This document shows, piece by piece, positions 11,255-18,692 of a stretch of DNA of 64,000 bases. Position 1 is the first letter of the stretch. Every line of letters begins with the position of its first letter. Both the position numbers and the translations under genes were made by a program. The notes beneath the pieces were generated by a model. The model had not been told where the DNA came from, did not search any database, and saw nothing but the letters and a program-made list of their open reading frames with translations. This stretch comes from Phytobacter palmae (GTDB lineage: Bacteria; Pseudomonadota; Gammaproteobacteria; Enterobacterales; Enterobacteriaceae), in contig FONB01000001.1 in assembly GCA_900112785.1 (NCBI GenBank), forward strand, positions 275,888 through 339,887. The letters run 5' to 3'.

Positions 11255-11485
11255 TCATGGCGAAATGTAGTAGTAAATGGAAAATTGATAAAAAGGACTA
11301 CACTGCATTTTGCTGTTGAAAATGTGGCAGAAAATAGCCTTTTTAATTATTTAATTAATTGAAAATTAATAAATTAAAATTAACGCACAGCCAGTGAAAT
11401 GGCTGTAGTAAGCCTGAAATACCCGGTGAAGTTATGGGCATTTGAATCTCTTGACTACTACATTGCCTGACGGCAAAATCTAAAA

Positions 11486-11504
11486 GAGAATGATATTTAT
11501 TTTT
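11486..11504. promoter_or_regulatory. Fur-box-like site, ABC operon side
   Basis: GAGAAT-GATATT-TATTTT resembles the tandem hexamer form of the Fur box (GATAAT repeats). It lies 57 bp upstream of the ATPase start codon. Confidence 0.55.
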
Positions 11505-11560
11505 GTTTATTGAGCGAGCGCGCGCGGAGTGTACCACGAGGTTGCGGCGCAGGAGTGAAG

Positions 11561-12388
11561 ATGCCACAGCAGGTGGACAACGCAGCCAGTCGGCCCGCAA
11601 TTGAGCTGGACAATCTCTCGGCAGGTTATCAGCAAAAGGTGATTGTTGATGGGATCAGCCTTGCCATCCCCTCCGGTAAAATGACCGTGCTGGTCGGCGC
11701 GAACGGCAGCGGAAAATCCACGCTCCTCAGTACGATTGCGCGTTTGCTCAAACCACTCGGCGGCAGCGTCAGGCTTGATGGCAAAGCCATTCACCAACAG
11801 CCAACCAAAGCGGTCTCGCGTCAGCTGGGGATCCTGCCTCAGTCACCGTTAGTTCCTGAAGGGTTAACCGTGTTTGAACTGGTCTCCCGTGGGCGTTTTC
11901 CCTGGCAAACCTTTATGCGTCAGTGGTCTGACGATGACCAACAGGCGGTTGAAGAGGCGCTGGCGGTGACCGGAACCACTGAATTCGCGCATCTTCCGGT
12001 CGACAGCCTTTCCGGTGGACAGCGTCAGCGCTGCTGGATAGCGATGGCGCTGGCCCAGCAAACCCCGGTGATTTTACTCGACGAGCCCACCACCTTCCTC
12101 GACCTGCGCTATCAGGTGGAGATCCTTGAGCTCCTGCACTCTCTGACCCGCCACCACGGGCGCACAGTGGTGGTGGTATTACACGATCTGAACTTCGCGG
12201 CGAATTACGGCGATACGCTGGTTTTTCTGCGTCAGGGTAAAGTGGCAGGGGTGTTGCACGAGGGGGAGGCCTGTACGGCGGAGCTTATCAAATCGGTCTT
12301 TGACGTTGATGTGCATGTCGCCATTAACCCGATGACCGGAAAACCTTTCTTTATGCCATTTCGCCGTCAGCACGAGCCGCACGCATGA
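11561..12388 (+). CDS. Ferric siderophore ABC transporter, ATP-binding protein (FepC/FecE family)
   Basis: This 275-residue ATPase powers import of a ferric siderophore from the periplasm. Walker A is GANGSGKST (47-55), the signature is LSGGQRQR, Walker B is VILLDEPTTFLD, and the switch histidine lies in VVVLHDLNFAA. The start at 11561 is chosen because AGGAG stands 7 nt upstream; an upstream in-frame codon at 11510 has none. The 3' end overlaps the first permease gene by ATGA, so the pair is translationally coupled. It is the first gene of an operon with two permeases, a binding protein and an RpiR-type regulator, preceded by a Fur-like box. The exact siderophore is unknown. Confidence 0.9.
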   Translation: MPQQVDNAASRPAIELDNLSAGYQQKVIVDGISLAIPSGKMTVLVGANGSGKSTLLSTIARLLKPLGGSVRLDGKAIHQQPTKAVSRQLGILPQSPLVPEGLTVFELVSRGRFPWQTFMRQWSDDDQQAVEEALAVTGTTEFAHLPVDSLSGGQRQRCWIAMALAQQTPVILLDEPTTFLDLRYQVEILELLHSLTRHHGRTVVVVLHDLNFAANYGDTLVFLRQGKVAGVLHEGEACTAELIKSVFDVDVHVAINPMTGKPFFMPFRRQHEPHA

Positions 12389-13401
12389 CCACGCAATCCC
12401 TTCTCGTACGCCGCCGCAGCGGGCGAAGCGGGCTGGCATTCCTGCTGGTGCTGATATTACTCGGGCTGGCATCGGTTGCCCATCTGGGGCTGGGGGCGCG
12501 GACGATTGGCCCGCAAACCGTGGTGCGCGCGCTTCTGGCCTTTGATCCGCGAAACTTCGAACATCAGGTCATCGTCAACCTGCGTCTGCTACGCCTTGCG
12601 GCGGCGCTGGTGGTCGGGGCAGCGCTCGGGGTTGCCGGGGCGCTGTTACAGACGGTGATCCGCAACCCGCTGGGCGAGCCGCATATCCTTGGGCTGAATG
12701 CGGGGGCGGCACTGGCGGTGGTCGTGACCACCGCGCTTGGGTTCTCTTTCGGACCGGGTAAGCCCCTGATTGCCGCCTGCGGTGCCGGGGCGCTGTTTGC
12801 GCTGGTAATGGGGCTTGCCAGTGCCGGGAAAAGCGGACTGACGCCGATGAAAGTTACCCTTTGCGGGGTGGCGCTCACCGCGTTTACCTCCTCGCTCACT
12901 GCCGCCATTCTGATTCTGGATGAACAAACCCTGCTGGCAATGCGCACCTGGCTTGCCGGGGATTTGGCTGGTCTGAGCCGGGAGGCGGTCCGCACCGCGA
13001 CGCTGGTGGCGGCTATGGGGCTGGTTTTAGCGCTGTGGGTGGCCCCGTCGCTGAACATGCTGGCGCTGGGGGATCAGGTGGCAACCGGGCTGGGCATTTC
13101 GCTGGTGCGTATCCGTGGTCTTGGGCTTGTTGCCATTGCCCTGTTGTGCGGAGCGGCGGTTTCGCTGGCCGGGCCGATCGGCTTTATCGGCCTGGTGGTC
13201 CCGCACCTGGTGCGCCGTTTTGCCACCGATGACCTGCGCCCGGGCGTACCGCTGTGTGCGCTTACCGGAGCATTACTGCTACTGCTGGCGGATATCGCCG
13301 CCCGCACGCTGGTCGCGCCACATGAACTGGCAACCGGGGTGATGACCGCGCTGGTGGGAGCACCGCTGTTTATCTTGCTGGCATCGAGGTTTTTCAAATG
13401 A
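12385..13401 (+). CDS. Ferric siderophore ABC transporter permease (FecCD family), first subunit
   Basis: This 338-residue integral membrane protein of the BtuC/FecCD family has about 9-10 hydrophobic segments. Diagnostic regions are RLLRLAAALVVGAALGVAGALLQ..RNPLGEPHILGLNAGAA and, near the end, GPIGFIGLVVPHLVRR, the part that contacts the ATPase, followed by ADIAARTL and GVMTALVGAPLFILLASR. It overlaps the ATPase gene upstream and the second permease gene downstream by 4 bp each (ATGA). It forms a heterodimeric channel with that second permease. GC content is very high, typical of this transporter class. Confidence 0.9.
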   Translation: MTTQSLLVRRRSGRSGLAFLLVLILLGLASVAHLGLGARTIGPQTVVRALLAFDPRNFEHQVIVNLRLLRLAAALVVGAALGVAGALLQTVIRNPLGEPHILGLNAGAALAVVVTTALGFSFGPGKPLIAACGAGALFALVMGLASAGKSGLTPMKVTLCGVALTAFTSSLTAAILILDEQTLLAMRTWLAGDLAGLSREAVRTATLVAAMGLVLALWVAPSLNMLALGDQVATGLGISLVRIRGLGLVAIALLCGAAVSLAGPIGFIGLVVPHLVRRFATDDLRPGVPLCALTGALLLLLADIAARTLVAPHELATGVMTALVGAPLFILLASRFFK

Positions 13402-14450
13402 GTTCGTTGCTGCCGCGCGTCGGCTTTCGCTCGTTTCGTCTGGGGCGTTTTTCCCGTTTATGGCGGCCAAACACGGCTGTGTGGGGCGCCGCGCTGCTCG
13501 TCCTGGCGCTGGGGTTATTGCTGTCCGGTCTGATGCAGGGCTCACTGCCGGTTCCCGCATCGGCGATCGGGCGTGCTCTCTTTTTCCCGCAGGCATTGAA
13601 TAGCGAACAGCTGTATATCGTGCGGGATATCCGCTTGCCTCGCCTGCTGATGGCGCTGCTGTGCGGCGCCATGCTGGGCATGGCCGGTGCGGCGATGCAG
13701 TCGATTACCCGTAACGGTCTGGCAGACCCCGGTTTGCTGGGGGTGAAAGAGGGCAGTAGCGTGGCGGTGCTGGCGCTGATCCTCCTTTTCCCTGCGCTGG
13801 GGCTCGCCTGGCGGCCCGTCGTGGGCATGGCAGGTGGCCTGCTGGCGGCGTTAATCGTGTTGCTGCTGGCGCGGGATTTTTCCCGTCCGCGTTTTATTTT
13901 GCTCGGCATTGGCGTCTCCTGGACGTTTGCGGCGGGCATCGGGGTGTTTATGACCACCGCCGATGTGCGCGATGTGCAGACCGCGCTGGTGTGGATGGCG
14001 GGCAGCCTGCATACCGCCACCTGGCCGCTACTGCTGGTGGCATCCTGTTGGGCGCTGCCTGCCGCGCTGATTTTGTTCCTGACTGCGCGGGCCTCGGATG
14101 TGGCGCTGCTCGGTCATCAGGCGGCGGCCGGGCTGGGTGTGCGGCTGGCGTGGCTAATGCGTATTCGTTTTATTGCGCCGGTCTTACTGACCGCTGCCTG
14201 TGTCTCCTGTGCGGGCAGCATCGGTTTTGTCGGGTTGATCGCGCCGCATATGGCGCGTTTCCTGCTGCGCGGCGGTCAGGTGGCGCTCTTGTCTGGCAGC
14301 GCGTTGCTTGGGGCGCTGCTGGTGCTGGTGGCGGATTCGCTGGGGCGGCTGGCGTTTGCGCCGCTGCAAATCCCGGCGGGCATTGTGATTTCATTAACGG
14401 GCGGACCATTTTTTCTGTTGCTGCTCTGGCAGCGGCGGGACCGGTTATAA
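13398..14450 (+). CDS. Ferric siderophore ABC transporter permease (FecCD family), second subunit
   Basis: This 350-residue FecCD-family permease carries RDIRLPRLLMALLCGAMLGMAGAAMQ..RNGLADPGLLGVKEG in its first half and GSIGFVGLIAPHMARFLL plus GIVISLTGGPFFLLLLWQRR at the end. The basic first 30 residues are cytoplasmic and are followed by about nine membrane segments. It overlaps the preceding permease by ATGA and is followed after 13 bp by the binding-protein gene. Its partner is the 12385-13401 protein. Confidence 0.9.
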   Translation: MSSLLPRVGFRSFRLGRFSRLWRPNTAVWGAALLVLALGLLLSGLMQGSLPVPASAIGRALFFPQALNSEQLYIVRDIRLPRLLMALLCGAMLGMAGAAMQSITRNGLADPGLLGVKEGSSVAVLALILLFPALGLAWRPVVGMAGGLLAALIVLLLARDFSRPRFILLGIGVSWTFAAGIGVFMTTADVRDVQTALVWMAGSLHTATWPLLLVASCWALPAALILFLTARASDVALLGHQAAAGLGVRLAWLMRIRFIAPVLLTAACVSCAGSIGFVGLIAPHMARFLLRGGQVALLSGSALLGALLVLVADSLGRLAFAPLQIPAGIVISLTGGPFFLLLLWQRRDRL

Positions 14451-14463
14451 CTCAGGGAGCCGT

Positions 14464-15414
14464 ATGCGTTTACTTTTCACTTTCTTATTACTGGCGGTGA
14501 TGGCGGCGCATGCTGAACCCGCGACCCGTACATTTACTGATGATCTGGGGCGCACGGTAACCGTACCGCTCCATCCACAGCGTATTGTCTCGCTGCACGA
14601 TCTCGACATCACTATTCCGCTGATCGAACTGGGGGTGCCGCCGGTCGCCAGCCATGGTCGTACCCGGCCCGACGGCAGCCATACGCTGCGCTCCAGCGCG
14701 ATGCTGACCGGGGTCGATTTTGATAACAGCAACATTGCCTTTATCGGCACAGCGACCATTGATATTGAAGCCGTGGCGGCGGCAAAACCGGATCTGATCA
14801 TTACCGAGCCGAGCCGCAATACGCCGGTGGAACAACTGGAAAAAATTGCTCCAACCGTCAGCATCGACCATCTTGACGGCGGCGCGCCGCGTATCTACAG
14901 CAAGCTGGCGGACCTGACCGGCAGTCAGGCTCGTCTCGCTATCCTTGAACGTCGCTATCAGGCGCAAATCGCGGCGCTAAAAGCGACGGTGGATACCCGC
15001 AACATCCGCGTGTCGGTGATTCAGGCTAACCAGGGGAAAATCAACGCCCTGCATACCTACCATTCGCTGGGACGGGTGCTGCGCGATGCCGGATTCACTT
15101 TCCCGCCGCTGATTAACAGTATTCCGGAAGGCGGGCGTATTGATGTCAGTGCGGAGCAGTTGCCGGAACTGGATGCCGATTTTGTCTTTGCCACCTGGCG
15201 CGGTGATACCGGTGGTAAGCCCCAGGATGAGATGGCGGCGATGGATGCAGTAATGCCAGGCTGGTGTAATTTTCTTTCGGCCTGTCGCACCGGGCATTAC
15301 GTGCTGATTTCACGGGAAGAGGCCATTTCCAACTCCTATGCCGCACTGAGTCTGATGGTGGCGCAGGTGCAATCGCAGATTGCCGGGCGTCCGCTACCCG
15401 GAGCGACGCCATGA
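14464..15414 (+). CDS. Periplasmic ferric siderophore-binding protein
   Basis: This 316-residue class III (TroA-fold) binding protein delivers ferric siderophore to the membrane complex. The N-terminus is a classical signal peptide ending at AHA (about residue 17), followed by TFTDDLGRTVTVPLHPQRIVSL, the hallmark of FepB/FecB-type proteins, and KPDLIITEPSR further on. The TAG-less TGA stop overlaps the start of the regulator gene by ATGA, so the regulator is part of the operon. The ribosome-binding site is AGGGAG, 6 nt upstream. No lipobox cysteine is seen, so the protein should be soluble in the periplasm. Confidence 0.88.
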   Translation: MRLLFTFLLLAVMAAHAEPATRTFTDDLGRTVTVPLHPQRIVSLHDLDITIPLIELGVPPVASHGRTRPDGSHTLRSSAMLTGVDFDNSNIAFIGTATIDIEAVAAAKPDLIITEPSRNTPVEQLEKIAPTVSIDHLDGGAPRIYSKLADLTGSQARLAILERRYQAQIAALKATVDTRNIRVSVIQANQGKINALHTYHSLGRVLRDAGFTFPPLINSIPEGGRIDVSAEQLPELDADFVFATWRGDTGGKPQDEMAAMDAVMPGWCNFLSACRTGHYVLISREEAISNSYAALSLMVAQVQSQIAGRPLPGATP

Positions 15415-16304
15415 TGCGGACAACGAAAAACAAAGGGCGGGTGGATGTATATGGCGAGCGCTATCGGGCGCGGGCGCACACGCTGTCGCCGCGCTTACTG
15501 TCGGTGGCGCGCTACATTCACGAAAACCGTGACGTGGTGCTGGAGCATACGGCCATTGAAATTGCGGCGGCGACGCAAACCTCTGATGCCACTGTGGTAC
15601 GCGCGATTCAGGCGCTCGGCTTTGCCGGGCTACGCGACCTGAAACAGACAATGGAGCACTGGTTTGGGCCGACGGTGACCTCGGCGGAAAAGATGAGCAC
15701 CACGGTCGGGGCGCTGTCGTGTGATGTTAATTCCGGCATCGATTTTGTGCTGGAAGGGCACCAGTACACTTGCGAGGTGCTGTCTGCGCCGGATAACCGT
15801 TATGCCATCGCGCAGGCCGTCGCCCTGTTAGTGGATGCGCGTCAGGCAGCCATTTTTGGTATTGGTGCCTCGGGGATCCTTGCGGATTATACCGCCCGCC
15901 TGTTCAACCGCGTCGGGCTGCCAGCGGTGGCGCTCAACCGCACCGGAATTGGGCTTGCAGAGCAGCTTATTAGCCTGCAACGCGGCGATGTGCTGGTGAT
16001 GATGGCGCAGAAATCGGCCCACAGAGAGGGGCTGACGACCTTAAAAGAGACCAGGCGTCTGGGGATCCCGACGATTTTACTGACCAATGCGCTGGATTCG
16101 CGTTTTAGCAAAGAGGCGGATGTGGTGATTCATGTGCCGCGCGGCGGTGAGAAGGGCAAAATCCCACTGCATGGCACGGTGTTGCTGTGTCTGGAAATGA
16201 TTGTGTTGTCCGTGGCGTCGGCCACTTCGCAGCGGGCCATCAAAACGGTGAAGCGCATCAATGAGTTTCACCGTGGCCTGAAACCCGGCGGCAAAAAGGT
16301 GTAA
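15411..16304 (+). CDS. RpiR/MurR-family transcriptional regulator with SIS domain
   Basis: This 297-residue protein has an N-terminal RpiR helix-turn-helix (about residues 20-90: LSPRLLSVARYI, TAIEIAAATQTSDATVVRAIQALGFAGLRDLKQ) and a SIS sugar-isomerase fold (about 125-270: AAIFGIGASGILADYTARLFNRVGL, GDVLVMMAQKSAHREGLTTLK). SIS domains normally bind phosphosugars. Its gene overlaps the siderophore-binding protein gene by ATGA and so is the last cistron of an iron transport operon, an unusual setting for this family. It may sense a sugar-containing or other siderophore-derived ligand and control the operon. That is inference; it could also act on distant targets. Confidence 0.85.
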   Translation: MMRTTKNKGRVDVYGERYRARAHTLSPRLLSVARYIHENRDVVLEHTAIEIAAATQTSDATVVRAIQALGFAGLRDLKQTMEHWFGPTVTSAEKMSTTVGALSCDVNSGIDFVLEGHQYTCEVLSAPDNRYAIAQAVALLVDARQAAIFGIGASGILADYTARLFNRVGLPAVALNRTGIGLAEQLISLQRGDVLVMMAQKSAHREGLTTLKETRRLGIPTILLTNALDSRFSKEADVVIHVPRGGEKGKIPLHGTVLLCLEMIVLSVASATSQRAIKTVKRINEFHRGLKPGGKKV

Positions 16305-16305
16305 T

Positions 16306-16345
16306 CCCGGCGGCGGAGGAGGGAGAACACGTCCGCGCCGCCGGG
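16306..16345. terminator. Inverted repeat between convergent regulator genes
   Basis: CCCGGCGGCG pairs with CGCCGCCGGG across a 20-nt loop, immediately after the RpiR stop codon and before the stop of the convergent TetR gene. It has no clear U-tract; it is a probable 3'-end hairpin or bidirectional terminator. Confidence 0.5.
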
Positions 16346-16370
16346 GAATTCCCGAAGGGCGGCTAATGTC

Positions 16371-16955
16371 TTATCCGGGATTATTTTCAGTAAATAACAT
16401 CTGCATGATCTCCAGATATAGCGGGTGTAATTGCGCCGGGTCGCATTTTTGCGGCGTCAGGTTTCTCAGCATGGTGCCTTCCCTCAGCGACGCCATAATC
16501 TCCACGCAGCAGCGGACACGGCTATCTTCAAGATGCGGGTGCATTTTTTTCAGATAGGCGCAGGCGGTTTCATACATGCGCGCATCGGCCTGCGCCATCA
16601 TCACTGCAACGCGCGGATTGCGGGTCGCTTCGGCGGCCACCTCCAGCATCAGCGCATCATCGTCGTGGCTGAGCGTTTGTCGCCAGGCCAGCACCTGCGC
16701 GAGGCGCTGAGTCTGGGGGTTGCTTTCCATTTCCGCGATCCGGTAGTCGATGATGCGGCGGATCATCTCTTCGATAATGGCATCTTTACTGGCGAAATAG
16801 CGATAAATCTGTCCGACGCTCAACTGAGCCTCCAGGGCGATTTGCGACATGCTGGCCGCGTGAAAACCGCTGGCGCGAAAGCAGCGCCGGGCTGCGACAA
16901 TGATTTCGTCCTGGCGTATCTGATGGCGTTCTTGCTGCGAAGCTTTTTGTGTCAT
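16371..16955 (-). CDS. TetR/AcrR-family transcriptional regulator
   Basis: This 194-residue repressor has a TetR DNA-binding domain in residues 10-60 (IIVAARRCFRASGFHAASMSQIALEAQLSVGQIYRYFASKDAII). The C-terminal ligand domain is not assignable. It converges on the siderophore transport operon, and its promoter holds an 18-bp palindrome (16978-16995) that could be its own operator or a Fur site. The nearby iron genes suggest an iron or siderophore-related role, but the target is unknown. GGAGCG precedes the ATG by a few bases. Confidence 0.85.
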   Translation of the reverse strand: MTQKASQQERHQIRQDEIIVAARRCFRASGFHAASMSQIALEAQLSVGQIYRYFASKDAIIEEMIRRIIDYRIAEMESNPQTQRLAQVLAWRQTLSHDDDALMLEVAAEATRNPRVAVMMAQADARMYETACAYLKKMHPHLEDSRVRCCVEIMASLREGTMLRNLTPQKCDPAQLHPLYLEIMQMLFTENNPG

Positions 16956-16977
16956 ACCGCGCTCCGGGGAGTGGTTT

Positions 16978-16995
16978 TGAGAATGATTGTTCTCA
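16978..16995. promoter_or_regulatory. Palindrome TGAGAA-N6-TTCTCA upstream of tetR
   Basis: The sequence TGAGAATGATTGTTCTCA is a perfect inverted repeat of 6-bp arms around 6 bp, 23 bp upstream of the TetR start. Its hexamers also resemble a Fur box (GAGAAT GATTGT TCTCAT), so either autoregulation or iron control is possible. It also lies about 65 bp upstream of the muramidase gene. Confidence 0.6.
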
Positions 16996-17058
16996 TTGAC
17001 CGTAAGAATATATTAATTTTAGTTTTCTGGCGTATCAGGTTCCGTGGGGACGTCCGGA

Positions 17059-17913
17059 ATGAACAATCCGAATGACGTGAAAGCGTTGCAAAAGATGATT
17101 ATTGATGCCGGATATAACCACATCCGTGGAAATAATATCCGTTCTACAGGTAAATACGATCCGGAAACAGAGGCGGCCATCGTTTGGTATCAGCGCCTGC
17201 TCAACATGTCACCATCCGGACTTATACATCCCGTAGAAACTATGTTTTTTTCTATGTTTGCGCAGTCCATTTCTCCGGGATGGAGGCCGCGCCATGTGGC
17301 GGGACCTGTAAACGTCAAAGAAGGGCAGATTACCTTTGATGCTGAAGGAAAAGATTATATTACAGCTGTGGAACCGTTTCGCCAGCCCAGGCATATACGT
17401 CAGTTCTCGCGAATTCTTCATTGGCCAGAAGGTGATTCTGGTGTGACTATTGGTCGTGGTTATGACATGAAAAAACGTAGCGCCGGGAGAATTCTCACGG
17501 AAATGAGGCAAAGCGGTATTGAGGAGTATAGGGCCATAATTTGTTCTAAAGCTGCGGGACTGTATGGACGTAATGCTTTTAAATTTGTAAAAGATTATGG
17601 CCCTTTGGTTGGGGAAATAACACATATACAGCAAATACAACTCTTTGATATTTCCTACAGTGAAAAACGAGAATATGCTAAATTTTTTTATAAACAAACT
17701 TCTTTAGATATTGGAAATGATATATTATGGGAACAATTAGATTTAAAAATAAGAGATGTAATTGTCGATATATTTTTTCAGGGTGTTCACGATGTTACTG
17801 GTTTAATTAAATCGGCGATAAAAGGAAGAATCGAACTCATTAATTATATTAAGGCTGATTCAATATATATGAGCTATGAGTCAAACCGTCAAAGAATAAG
17901 GTATTTACAATGA
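17059..17913 (+). CDS. Putative peptidoglycan-binding muramidase effector (pesticin/T4-lysozyme-like)
   Basis: The 284-residue protein has no signal peptide. Residues 5-65 resemble a PG_binding_1 domain (DVKALQKMII..GYN, GKYDPETEAAIVWYQRLLNMSPSGLI). Residues 100-284 look like the C-terminal muramidase domain of pesticin: WPEGDSGVTIGRGYDM holds Thr130 and Asp136, six residues apart as in the catalytic Thr/Asp pair I recall for pesticin, and Glu105 is a candidate acid. Together this suggests an antibacterial wall-degrading effector exported by a type VI or similar system. The start at 17059 is preferred because GGGGA stands 8 nt upstream; an in-frame GTG at 17044 is the alternative. GC content falls sharply towards the 3' end, which suggests transfer. 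The gene overlaps a likely immunity gene by ATGA. Confidence 0.72.
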   Translation: MNNPNDVKALQKMIIDAGYNHIRGNNIRSTGKYDPETEAAIVWYQRLLNMSPSGLIHPVETMFFSMFAQSISPGWRPRHVAGPVNVKEGQITFDAEGKDYITAVEPFRQPRHIRQFSRILHWPEGDSGVTIGRGYDMKKRSAGRILTEMRQSGIEEYRAIICSKAAGLYGRNAFKFVKDYGPLVGEITHIQQIQLFDISYSEKREYAKFFYKQTSLDIGNDILWEQLDLKIRDVIVDIFFQGVHDVTGLIKSAIKGRIELINYIKADSIYMSYESNRQRIRYLQ

Positions 17914-18365
17914 AATATTTACGTGCAACGTTGGCGCTCCTGTTTCTGATGCCTGCAGTTTCATATGCGGCTCTTTATGAAGGGATGGAGAGGGATGTTT
18001 GCTTTAAAAATCAGAGCAATATACATATTGCTTATGAATGTCTGTCAAAAAAATCGACGGAATCTTCCCATGCTCTGGATAATATTATTGCTGAGACGAA
18101 TAAGCATATAAAAATTAACAATCCAGGTCCGGTCTTCCGCAGCGAAGATCCGAAATTGACGATAGGGGATATCTACAGTAAATCATTCCTGGCTGCACAA
18201 GCGGACTGGAAAGCATACAGAGGAAATTTATGCCTGGCTGTCGCGTCACAAATAGGTGAGGATGCAAATGACTACCAGTCATATATTGATCAATGTGTGA
18301 TTAATTTGAATAAGCGGCATGTTGAAGAAATAAAGATGATGGATATTAAATCAGGGCATAACTGA
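17910..18365 (+). CDS. LprI/DUF1311-like periplasmic protein, putative muramidase immunity
   Basis: This 151-residue protein has a signal peptide (MKYLRATLALLFLMPAVSYAA) and four cysteines in the mature part, which could form two disulphides. The pattern C..(12)..C near the N-terminus and AAQADWKAYRGNLC in the middle resembles LprI/DUF1311 lysozyme-inhibitor-type proteins. The ATGA overlap with the muramidase gene upstream implies coupled translation, as expected for an effector and its periplasmic immunity protein. AT-rich codon use matches the upstream gene and differs from the GC-rich neighbours. The immunity role is inference from order, location signal and family. Confidence 0.7.
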   Translation: MKYLRATLALLFLMPAVSYAALYEGMERDVCFKNQSNIHIAYECLSKKSTESSHALDNIIAETNKHIKINNPGPVFRSEDPKLTIGDIYSKSFLAAQADWKAYRGNLCLAVASQIGEDANDYQSYIDQCVINLNKRHVEEIKMMDIKSGHN

Positions 18366-18507
18366 AATGGCTGGGCTGAAAAGTTACGGTAAGGCCTGTT
18401 GGTATTTTGGGATAAACGACTCGCTGAATGCGAGGCGTGGTGATATAGAGATCCCCCGGCGGCGCTGCACTTGCCAGAACTACGAGCGCAGCGAGGTGAC
18501 ATCGCGT

Positions 18508-18540
18508 AGCCCGGATAAGGCGTTCACGCCGCATTCGGGG
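18508..18540. repeat. REP element
   Basis: GCCCGGATAAGGCG followed by TTCACGCCGCATTCGGGG is a nearly canonical enterobacterial REP palindrome. Confidence 0.8.
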
Positions 18541-18552
18541 CTGATTCACAGG

Positions 18553-18567
18553 TGAGAACAATTCTCA
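18553..18567. promoter_or_regulatory. Fur-like palindrome upstream of the AraC gene
   Basis: TGAGAACAATTCTCA is a perfect 6-3-6 inverted repeat followed by ATATTATTG. It resembles a divergent Fur box and lies 126 bp upstream of the AraC start. It shares the TGAGAA/TTCTCA arms with the palindrome at 16978, with a shorter spacer. Confidence 0.5.
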
Positions 18568-18692
18568 ATATTATTGCCGCCTGGCGGCGTCAGTGGTAAT
18601 CTGTAGGCGTTTTTCAGGGCGTCGACCCGGAAACTTTCGCGCATCCCTGGTGGAATGTTGAACATTGGACAGGATCACAATGGCTGCCCGCT

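Larger units (their letters stand above)
11125..11560. promoter_or_regulatory. Divergent promoter region of receptor and siderophore ABC operon
   Basis: This 436-bp stretch holds no convincing gene. It is AT-rich in the middle (11280-11390) and contains Fur-box-like sites near each gene (listed separately), so it looks like an iron-regulated divergent promoter region. A longer reading of the ATPase gene from 11510 is possible but lacks a ribosome-binding site. Confidence 0.6.
18366..18692. promoter_or_regulatory. Intergenic region with REP unit and AraC promoter
   Basis: This 327-bp stretch has no supported gene. It holds a REP unit (18508-18540), a Fur-like palindrome (18553-18567) and the promoter region of the AraC gene. 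The sequence before the REP looks like ordinary spacer. Confidence 0.6.

Noticed and set aside
13394..14020. Open frame of 208 codons antisense to the second siderophore permease
   Set aside because: High-GC antisense frame rich in Pro, Ser, Arg; the permease on the plus strand has clear FecCD motifs and overlapping operon starts.
16371..18365. A full prophage or T6SS cluster around the muramidase gene
   Set aside because: No integrase, holin, spanin, tail, Hcp, VgrG or PAAR genes are seen; neighbours are regulators and iron transporters. Only the two-gene pair is supported.
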